Part shown: positions 58,700-64,000 of the stretch, piece after piece
Position numbering within the stretch: position 1 is the first letter of the stretch
Layout of the letters: each line of letters opens with the position of its first letter
NCBI GenBank assembly: GCA_045598325.1
Contig: JAZLLT010000050.1
Location: forward strand, 7,630 to 71,629
Length of the DNA: 64,000 nt
Source of the DNA: RUG14130 sp045598325
GTDB lineage: Bacteria > Bacillota > Clostridia > Christensenellales > Aristaeellaceae
Direction of reading: 5' to 3'
Notes under the pieces: generated by a model
What the model was told of the DNA's origin: nothing
Databases searched by the model: none
The model's input: the letters and a program-made list of their open reading frames with translations, nothing else
Position numbers and translations under genes: made by a program

Positions 58700-60714
58700 T
58701 CTGCCGTCTCCCCCGTGTTCTGAACCGCGCGCGCCTCGGCGCGTTCGGAAACCGCGTAGATTTTTACCGTGTCATAATCCGGACCGCCTTCATAGACGAG
58801 GGTGAAAAGTTCGTCTAGCGACTCCGTGTCCGCCGTGCAGGTGATGTAGGGATCGTTTGTTACTATAGACGCGTTTTTCGCGTATCCGTTCCATACCCGG
58901 ACGGTATTTTTCTCATAAGAAGACAGATAGATATAGTCGACGCCGTATTCCGCCATGATGTCCGCGTACGCCTCGGGATAGGCGAGCATCAGCATGGCAT
59001 CCGCCTCCTGCTGCCGGTAATCGAGCCCGTGATAGTACAGATACAGGCTCGAACCGCAGACGATCTTTCTGCCGGTCAGCGACGCGACGGTGTTGTTGTG
59101 GTTGTTCGATGTCAGGAACAGGCTGTCTTCAAAGGTGTTCTCTTTGATGAATTCCGCCGCCTCGACCTGGGCAGAGGAGAATTCCTGATAATCGCTCACG
59201 ACCTCGCGGGCGATGCTGATGCCGCCGGACGCCGTGCAGGCAAAGAGGAACGCCGCCGCGAGGAAGATTCTTCCGCGGATGCCGCTCATTCTGTCCCAGA
59301 TATCGGTAAGCAGTCCCGCGCCCGCGGGCAGCATGCACAGATACGCCGCGGCGAAGAGTTTGTTGTTGTCATAGACATTGGGCTGGAACAGGACGAATTC
59401 GGCAAGCAGGAAGGTAATGAAACATCCGAGGCTCATCGCCTTCATGCGCCTATCCTGCGTGGAAAACGCGGCGACCGGGAACAAAAGGAACATGAGTCCC
59501 ACATTCTTGATCCAGAACCAGAAGTAGCCGTCGATGAGCCCGCCGCGTCCGTCATTGTTGACCCAGTTGAACAGGATGCGCAGCGATCCGCCCTTCACGG
59601 TCTGCGGGAAGGTCCACACCATCAGCTGCGGAAGCGCAAGGACGCAGGCAGTGATGCCGTAGAGCAGGAAGTTCCCGAACATGACTTTCCGGTGCTTCCC
59701 GTCGCGGATGAGGGTATAGACCATCGCGCCCAGCGAGATGGTGCCGAGCCCGAGGAAGGAGTGGGTGTGGATCATCACCATGGGACCCGCCCAGAGACCG
59801 AGAGAAAGAAAATCCGCGGTCCTGCGGGACTTCATGGCGGTGTAGAGCAGATACAGCGCGGGAATGAGGATCAGCCAGCCTGCCATCAGCGTCCGCTGCG
59901 GGATGAGCAGGTCGCACAGAGCGTTTACCCATCTCAGGTTCTTGTCCGGCATGTTCGCGGGCGCGTGATAGTAGCCGGAGAGCGCATCCTTGAGGACAGC
60001 AAAGTCCGTGCCGGGCGCCATGTCGAGCGTTTCGAGAAAGCCGAGACCGCCGCTGAACAAGAGCAGCACAAGTGCCAGCACCGCCGCGCCTTTCCGCTTT
60101 GTGATCTCATAGGTCAGCAGGTAGATGCCCGCGAAAATGAGGGCGCACATGAGCGTGCCGGGGATAACGAAGGACAGGGAAAGCGGCGTTCCGAAAATGA
60201 GCATCGTGGAAGACAGCGCGTCCACGAGGAAGGGATAGCCCAGCGTGCTCCCGGGCAGGAGCGTATATTCCGGCGGGTAGGTCTGCCCGATGAGTCCCGT
60301 TGCGAAACTCAGGTGCATGCATAGGTCTCCGTAGGTCGACTGCCCCACCCAAAGGCCGCCGTCCTGCGGGCGCAGATTGTGCGTGTACTGAAGATATCCG
60401 CAAAGCGCCGTCACGGGAATCATGAGGATGAGGAGCAGTTTCCACGGCGTGCCTTTGGAAGGCGCGTCCGTGTGCTTTTTGCCGTAAAAGAAGCACGGAA
60501 CACAGAGCAAAAACGCGCAGGCAAGGGCGCAGATCTGCGCCGTCAGGTTGAATGTGAAAGCAAACGCGAACAGCGACGGGAACCACATCATTTCCATGAG
60601 TCCCAGCGTAAGTCCGAGCCACACGCGCATGGCGGTGTCTCTGCGCTTCATAAGCGAAAACGCCTGAATGAGTCCGCAGACTTCAAAGGCGGTCAGTACT
60701 GCGATGCCGAGCAT
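58696..60714 (-). CDS. Large polytopic membrane protein, GT-C glycosyltransferase-like
   Basis: 672 residues with about 12 membrane spans in the first 500, then a C-terminal outside domain (FIKENTFEDSLFLTSNNHNN, VDYIYLSSYEKNTVRVWNG). The first loop after span 4 (YTHNLRPQDGGLWVGQSTYG, DLCMHLSFATGLIGQTYPPE) and the C-terminal alpha/beta domain recall GT-C-type lipid-linked sugar transferases, but no family is certain. It is coupled by ATGA to the peptidoglycan-binding lipoprotein, so the pair may act together at the cell envelope. Confidence 0.6.
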   Translation of the reverse strand: MLGIAVLTAFEVCGLIQAFSLMKRRDTAMRVWLGLTLGLMEMMWFPSLFAFAFTFNLTAQICALACAFLLCVPCFFYGKKHTDAPSKGTPWKLLLILMIPVTALCGYLQYTHNLRPQDGGLWVGQSTYGDLCMHLSFATGLIGQTYPPEYTLLPGSTLGYPFLVDALSSTMLIFGTPLSLSFVIPGTLMCALIFAGIYLLTYEITKRKGAAVLALVLLLFSGGLGFLETLDMAPGTDFAVLKDALSGYYHAPANMPDKNLRWVNALCDLLIPQRTLMAGWLILIPALYLLYTAMKSRRTADFLSLGLWAGPMVMIHTHSFLGLGTISLGAMVYTLIRDGKHRKVMFGNFLLYGITACVLALPQLMVWTFPQTVKGGSLRILFNWVNNDGRGGLIDGYFWFWIKNVGLMFLLFPVAAFSTQDRRMKAMSLGCFITFLLAEFVLFQPNVYDNNKLFAAAYLCMLPAGAGLLTDIWDRMSGIRGRIFLAAAFLFACTASGGISIAREVVSDYQEFSSAQVEAAEFIKENTFEDSLFLTSNNHNNTVASLTGRKIVCGSSLYLYYHGLDYRQQEADAMLMLAYPEAYADIMAEYGVDYIYLSSYEKNTVRVWNGYAKNASIVTNDPYITCTADTESLDELFTLVYEGGPDYDTVKIYAVSERAEARAVQNTGETAE

Positions 60715-60742
60715 ACTTCCTCCGATAATAATCCTATTTTAT

Positions 60743-60771
60743 ATTATATCAAAAGTCTTTCAGTAATACAA
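60743..60771 (-). promoter_or_regulatory. Promoter of the GT-C-like/lipoprotein operon
   Basis: TTGTAT, 17 bp, TATAAT on the minus strand, about 28 bp before the ATG. Confidence 0.85.
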
Positions 60772-60786
60772 GAGTCATTTTTGCTA

Positions 60787-60815
60787 TTGCATTCCGCCGC
60801 CGTTTCAGGTATACT
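60787..60815 (+). promoter_or_regulatory. Promoter of the isomerase-like gene
   Basis: TTGCAT, 17 bp, TATACT. Confidence 0.8.
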
Positions 60816-60847
60816 GATAGTAAGAACTGGAAAGGATGTGTATTCCC

Positions 60848-61693
60848 ATGAAAACATTCCCCATCGGCATCATTCTTGATTCTTTCCGCAAGCCCATTCT
60901 GGAAGCCCTCGATTTGACCAAAGAACTGGGTGCGCAGGGCCTGCAGGTATACGCCACCCGCGGCGAAATGTCTCCCGAAGAACTCGTCGGCGAAAAGAGA
61001 AAGAGATTCCTCGCCGAAGTCAAAGCACGCGGTCTCACCATCTCCGCCCTCTGCGGCGATCTCGGACACGGTTTCTGGGATTCGGAGCAGAACCCCGCCC
61101 TCATCGAGCGCAGCAAGCGCATCCTCGATATGGCCGTGGAACTGGAAACCGATGTCGTGACCACACATATCGGCGTCGTGCCCGAAGATCCCGCCCATCC
61201 CCGCTTCAAGATCATGCAGGATGCCTGCGGTGAACTAGCTGCGTACGCGGATAGTCTCAATGCCCACTTCGCCATTGAGACCGGTCCCGAAACCTCCGCG
61301 ACGCTCAAGCAGTTCCTCGATTCCCTCCACTCCACCGGCGTTGCCGTCAATCTGGATCCCGCGAACCTCGTCATGGTCACCGGAGACGATCCCGTGCAGG
61401 CGGTGTACAACCTCAAGGACTACATCGTCCACACTCATGCCAAGGACGGTGTGAAGCTGCTCGACAAAAATCCCGAAATCATTTACGGTCTCGTGCGCGA
61501 TGATGCCCTCGTACAGGACGCGGCATTCAGGGAAGTCCCCCTCGGCGAAGGCAGCGTTCCTTTCGGAAAGTACCTCACTGCGCTGGAGGATATCGGCTAC
61601 AGCGGCTTCCTCACCATCGAGCGCGAGGTCGGCGATAATCCCCAGGGCGATATCGCCAAGGCAGTCGATTTCCTGAAAGGTTTCATGGATTAA
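60848..61693 (+). CDS. Sugar phosphate isomerase/epimerase-like TIM barrel protein
   Basis: 281 residues. Xylose isomerase-like (AP endonuclease 2) barrel: GIILDSFRKPILEALDLTKE, ALCGDLGHGFWD, VVTTHIGVVPEDPAHPRF, AIETGPETSATLKQFLD (metal-binding Glu), GVAVNLDPANLVMVTGDDP, YIVHTHAKDGVK (His, metal) and FLTIEREVGDNPQ (Glu). A sugar or polyol isomerase/epimerase acting in the cytoplasm is likely; the substrate is unknown. The start at 60848 begins the barrel; an ATG at 60836 sits too close to the AAAGG site. Confidence 0.85.
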   Translation: MKTFPIGIILDSFRKPILEALDLTKELGAQGLQVYATRGEMSPEELVGEKRKRFLAEVKARGLTISALCGDLGHGFWDSEQNPALIERSKRILDMAVELETDVVTTHIGVVPEDPAHPRFKIMQDACGELAAYADSLNAHFAIETGPETSATLKQFLDSLHSTGVAVNLDPANLVMVTGDDPVQAVYNLKDYIVHTHAKDGVKLLDKNPEIIYGLVRDDALVQDAAFREVPLGEGSVPFGKYLTALEDIGYSGFLTIEREVGDNPQGDIAKAVDFLKGFMD

Positions 61694-61716
61694 CAGTCAT
61701 TTAACGGCGTAGGGTA

Positions 61717-61745
61717 TTTACAAACGGTCCGACCTGCTGTATAAT
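61717..61745 (+). promoter_or_regulatory. tRNA-Ala promoter
   Basis: TTTACA, 17 bp, TATAAT, 13 bp before the tRNA. Confidence 0.85.
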
Positions 61746-61758
61746 ATGTCCTGTTCGC

Positions 61759-61831
61759 GGGGCATTAGCGCAGTTGGTAGCGCACCACAATGGCATTGTG
61801 GGGGTCAGGAGTTCGAGTCCCCTATGCTCCA
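61759..61831 (+). tRNA. tRNA-Ala (anticodon GGC)
   Basis: Acceptor GGGGCAT/ATGCTCC plus A, D-arm GCGCAGTTGGTAGCGC, anticodon arm CCACA-ATGGCAT-TGTGG giving GGC, T-loop AGTTCGAGTCC. CCA is not encoded. Confidence 0.95.
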
Positions 61832-61832
61832 T

Positions 61833-61862
61833 GGGATATCCAATCACGGATATCCCTTTTTT
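61833..61862 (+). terminator. tRNA-Ala terminator
   Basis: A perfect 8-bp stem GGGATATC/GATATCCC, 8-nt loop, followed by TTTTTT. Confidence 0.92.
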
Positions 61863-61887
61863 CTACACAACACCACCGGAGGTTCGC

Positions 61888-62184
61888 ATGGAACAGTTTA
61901 CCGCTTTTCTGAAGAAAGCCTGGAGCGTCATCAAGGCAGCGTGTGTCATCGCCTGGAACACCGTTTCCGCTTTTCTGAAATCCGCCTGGACTTACCTGAA
62001 GCCCGCCCTCAAAAAAGCATGGGCCGCCATCGTCGAATTCGCGAAATACTGCTGGCATTGGGCCTGCGCGTTCACCGCGAAGATCCTCGGGCTCAACGAA
62101 GTGGAAGACGGCAAGGCGGTCAAGATCAGCCTCATCTCCTTCCTGCTCAATATCGTCCTGCTCATCATCGTCCTCTGTGACTGA
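61888..62184 (+). CDS. Trp-rich small membrane protein, 98 aa
   Basis: Not a family I know. Residues 1-70 form a long amphipathic, Lys/Trp-rich helix with a loosely repeated unit (AFLKKAWSVIKAA, AFLKSAWTYLKPALKKAWAA, ... YCWHWACAF). The C-terminus is one membrane helix (ISLISFLLNIVLLIIVLC) ending in Asp. GGAGGTTCGC precedes the ATG. It lies behind the tRNA-Ala terminator and has no clear promoter of its own, so expression may need readthrough. A bacteriocin-like or membrane-shaping peptide is conceivable, unproven. Confidence 0.6.
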   Translation: MEQFTAFLKKAWSVIKAACVIAWNTVSAFLKSAWTYLKPALKKAWAAIVEFAKYCWHWACAFTAKILGLNEVEDGKAVKISLISFLLNIVLLIIVLCD

Positions 62185-62195
62185 TCCGCACGCAC

Positions 62196-62224
62196 AAACG
62201 GCTCTCCCCTGCGGAGGGCCGTTT
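62196..62224 (+). terminator. Hairpin terminator after the Trp-rich gene
   Basis: Stem AAACGGCTCTCC/GGAGGGCCGTTT (one G-T pair), 5-nt loop, weak tail TTTGTGTG. Confidence 0.65.
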
Positions 62225-62229
62225 GTGTG

Positions 62230-62258
62230 TTGCAAAAATCGGGATTTTATGGTATAAT
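62230..62258 (+). promoter_or_regulatory. Promoter of the secreted C39-like gene
   Basis: TTGCAA, 17 bp, TATAAT; a normal leader and GGAGAGG ribosome site follow. Confidence 0.85.
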
Positions 62259-62290
62259 ATATATTACTGCTCGGAAAGGAGAGGTTCCGC

Positions 62291-63670
62291 ATGAAACGCC
62301 TGACAGTCGTCATTTTGATACTGCTTCTGTGTGTTTGCGCCTGTGCGGACACCTACTGTGACACAAGCAGCCGCATCAATTACTTCTATCAGCTGGACGG
62401 CGGCAAGACGGACGAGGAAGGCACCTACGATAAACTGCTCGTGCCCGTCATCCGCGAGATCACGAACGGTGCGCATACTTCCATCGTGCCCTGGGACAAC
62501 AAGTACCTGACCGGGCGCGGCTGCGACCTGTTCGCCTACGGTCACGCCTACCAGTATCTTTGCGGATACGCGGGCAGCATGCAGCAGAAGGCAGATGTGC
62601 TTGCCGTCTATCTGAGAGGCATATCCGGTCAGTCACACACCTGGTCCACAAGCAACCCTCTCTCCACCCTGAACCCGCCCAGAGCCTGCGCGCTGTACGC
62701 GGCGACGCTGGACAAGCAGCCCGGCGTCAACCGCTATTCCAAAGCGACCGGTACTTTCGGCGACCTCTATACCCTCTTTAACGGCTGCCGCGCCGCCTGC
62801 ATCGTCAATGTGGGCGGACACTATGTCATCGCCGTGGGCTGCACGGAACACGAGGGCGTCAAGTATGTACTCATCGTGGATTCCGTGATGTCCGCGACCC
62901 TGCGCAGCGACAGGCGCGGATACGGCTATTCCTTCGATTTTTCCACCCGCTATGACGAAACCAACGCACGGCAGAACGAGGCGCTCGTGCATCAGTACTG
63001 GCTCCCCTACTCCGCGTTCCAGAAGTGCACCATCAACTACGCCTTTTATGTCGGGCAGGCGCCCCGCATCTATCTGCTGGACAGTCCCTACAAAAAAGGC
63101 GCTGCGGCGATCGCGGGCGAGACGCTCGATCTTTGCATAAGCGACAAAAACGGTCTGGTGGAAGACTATGTGTTTGAGGCGGCGGATCCGTCCGTCGCGA
63201 CCGTGAATGAAAACGGTATCCTCACCGCCGTCGCGCCCGGAGAAACCACGGTTTCCTGCCATTCCGCCGACAATCCGTATCAGGTGCTGACCATCCCCGT
63301 GTATGTGTGCGACTGGGTCCACCCGGGCGCCGCCTACATCATGAAAGACGGCATCCGCCCCGAAGTGCTTTCCGGCTGTGACCTGCCCGCTTCTTTCTCC
63401 GTCGACTGGACGGAAGACGGGACTGCCGTCATCGCGGACACATACGGAAACGAGTTCGCCTCCATGCAGTATACGGTGTTCGACCCGGAAGCAGGCGGCT
63501 TTACGCACCTCGGCGCGGCAGTCGGGTTCATAGGCGGCAGTGCGTTTACGGACAGCGGCGTCAGGTATGTACTGATCGACAACCCCGGCATTACCGTCAG
63601 TTTCACCGCGTTCGATGGGGACACGGAACTGTATTTCCTCACGGAAGACGGCTGGTACGAAAAGAGATAA
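62291..63670 (+). CDS. Secreted C39-like peptidase-fold protein with Big2 domain
   Basis: 459 residues. A signal peptide (MKRLTVVILILLLCVCACAD) probably cleaved near residue 20. Residues 50-220 look like a C39-type cysteine peptidase: YLTGRGCDLFAYGHAYQYLC (candidate Cys), VGGHYVIAVGCTE (His) and VLIVDSVMSATLR (Asp). Residues about 265-335 form a bacterial Ig-like Big2 domain (SDKNGLVEDYVFEAADPSVA, TVNENGILTAVAPGETTVSC). The last 120 residues are unassigned beta-rich. It may act on or bind extracellular proteins; catalysis is inferred. Confidence 0.7.
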   Translation: MKRLTVVILILLLCVCACADTYCDTSSRINYFYQLDGGKTDEEGTYDKLLVPVIREITNGAHTSIVPWDNKYLTGRGCDLFAYGHAYQYLCGYAGSMQQKADVLAVYLRGISGQSHTWSTSNPLSTLNPPRACALYAATLDKQPGVNRYSKATGTFGDLYTLFNGCRAACIVNVGGHYVIAVGCTEHEGVKYVLIVDSVMSATLRSDRRGYGYSFDFSTRYDETNARQNEALVHQYWLPYSAFQKCTINYAFYVGQAPRIYLLDSPYKKGAAAIAGETLDLCISDKNGLVEDYVFEAADPSVATVNENGILTAVAPGETTVSCHSADNPYQVLTIPVYVCDWVHPGAAYIMKDGIRPEVLSGCDLPASFSVDWTEDGTAVIADTYGNEFASMQYTVFDPEAGGFTHLGAAVGFIGGSAFTDSGVRYVLIDNPGITVSFTAFDGDTELYFLTEDGWYEKR

Positions 63671-63684
63671 ACCGGTATCAACAC

Positions 63685-63721
63685 AAAACCGCCGGAAAGG
63701 TTATTCCTCTCCGGCGGTTTT
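63685..63721. terminator. Bidirectional terminator
   Basis: A 12-bp stem AAAACCGCCGGA/TCCGGCGGTTTT with a 13-nt loop, between convergent genes. Confidence 0.9.
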
Positions 63722-63730
63722 GTATGCTTA

Positions 63731-64000
63731 TTATTTCGCGGCAATGATCAGGACATCGATCAGGTCAAAGTACGCGCCGACACAGTTCAGCATCGCAGTG
63801 AAAAAGAGAAGCAGATTGCCGCTTCCGGATATCAGAACGCAGGTCGGCAGCACCGTCAGAACGGCAAGCGGTATGAGATAGATGATACTCTTTTTGCCTT
63901 TGCCCGCGTCCTGCGGAAATTGCGTGCACAGCGCAGGCAGTCCAACAGGATCTTTCATGAGTTTGATGTTGGTCCCGCACCTGCACAGGACAGCCGCCGT
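63731..64000 (-). CDS. C-terminal end of a membrane protein, possibly DUF3267
   Basis: The reading frame is open to the right edge, so the N-terminus is outside. The visible 89 residues start with VLCRCGTNIKLMKDPVGLPA, then two membrane helices (SIIYLIPLAVLTVLPTCVLI and LLLFFTAMLNCVGAYFDLID) and end VLIIAAK. The spacing of the N-C-x-G-x-x-x-D in the last helix is reminiscent of DUF3267 putative zinc-dependent membrane proteases, whose active-site HExxH would lie upstream. The call is tentative. The in-frame ATG at 63958 is probably internal. Confidence 0.45.
   Translation of the reverse strand, partial: TAAVLCRCGTNIKLMKDPVGLPALCTQFPQDAGKGKKSIIYLIPLAVLTVLPTCVLISGSGNLLLFFTAMLNCVGAYFDLIDVLIIAAK

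Noticed and set aside
56471..58723. Rightward open frame of 750 codons over the repeat lipoprotein
   Set aside because: Antisense; apparent repeats are just the reverse of PG-binding repeats.

Overview
The window is chromosomal DNA from a low-to-moderate GC Gram-positive bacterium. The best guess is Bacillota, class Clostridia, probably an uncultured gut lineage. Evidence: an ftsK/spoIIIE-rimO-pgsA-pncC operon, DUF4317 and DUF1294 families, a Y-polymerase/YolD pair, GGAGG ribosome sites, sigma-A promoters with 17-nt spacers, and many plant and host glycan hydrolases. No rRNA, CRISPR array or intact insertion sequence was seen. The taxonomic call is inference.

Region 1 (1-11.9 kb) is the left part of a prophage. 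A rightward lysogeny arm holds a CI-like repressor, a SWIM-domain protein and a tyrosine integrase. A long leftward early arm starts at a consensus promoter at 9.4 kb inside an array of repeated operator sites. It carries a Cro-like protein, an excisionase-like HTH protein, a DUF1064 protein, a DUF3102 coiled-coil protein, an ORF6C-like protein, dUTPase, a DnaD-like initiator, SSB, several small zinc-ribbon proteins, a radical-SAM-like DUF5131 protein and an ArpU-like late regulator. A terminator follows, then late genes (tail Z-like, small terminase) run off the left edge. The element abuts two tRNA-Ser genes at 11.9-12.1 kb, a likely integration target.

Region 2 (12.1-27.4 kb) is mostly leftward housekeeping DNA: a ftsK-rimO-pgsA-pncC-TetM-like GTPase operon; a Y-family polymerase-YolD-fucosidase-secreted protein operon; a rightward beta-lactamase-fold hydrolase; and a TetR-YitT-phosphoesterase operon.

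Region 3 (27.5-33.3 kb) is a rightward compact type IV pilus or secretion-like locus. It has a membrane transglutaminase-like protein, a PilC/GspF platform, four small single-pass proteins, a PilT ATPase, and a SARP-type regulator fused to a degenerate GGDEF domain. No PilB or prepilin peptidase is present in it.

Region 4 (33.3-37.2 kb) has a decayed methionine ABC transporter operon (metN pseudogene, metI'-'metQ deletion fusion) behind a Met-rich leader peptide and terminator, then a dicarboxylate/amino-acid:cation symporter.

Region 5 (37.3-51.4 kb) holds central and sugar metabolism: DUF1294, DUF4317, an M20 amidohydrolase, a GH105-like hydrolase, xylB-plsY-der, uxaC, two-subunit fumarase, malic enzyme, L-lactate dehydrogenase and a MATE exporter. 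Fumarase, malic enzyme and LDH together could take fumarate to lactate via malate and pyruvate.

Region 6 (51.5-64 kb) has a GH106-like rhamnosidase, zinc-ribbon protein, 2[4Fe-4S] ferredoxin, cysteine-cluster protein, a lipoprotein with eight peptidoglycan-binding repeats, a large GT-C-like membrane protein, a sugar isomerase-like protein, tRNA-Ala, a Trp-rich small membrane protein, a secreted C39-like/Big2 protein, and the C-terminus of a membrane protein cut by the right edge.
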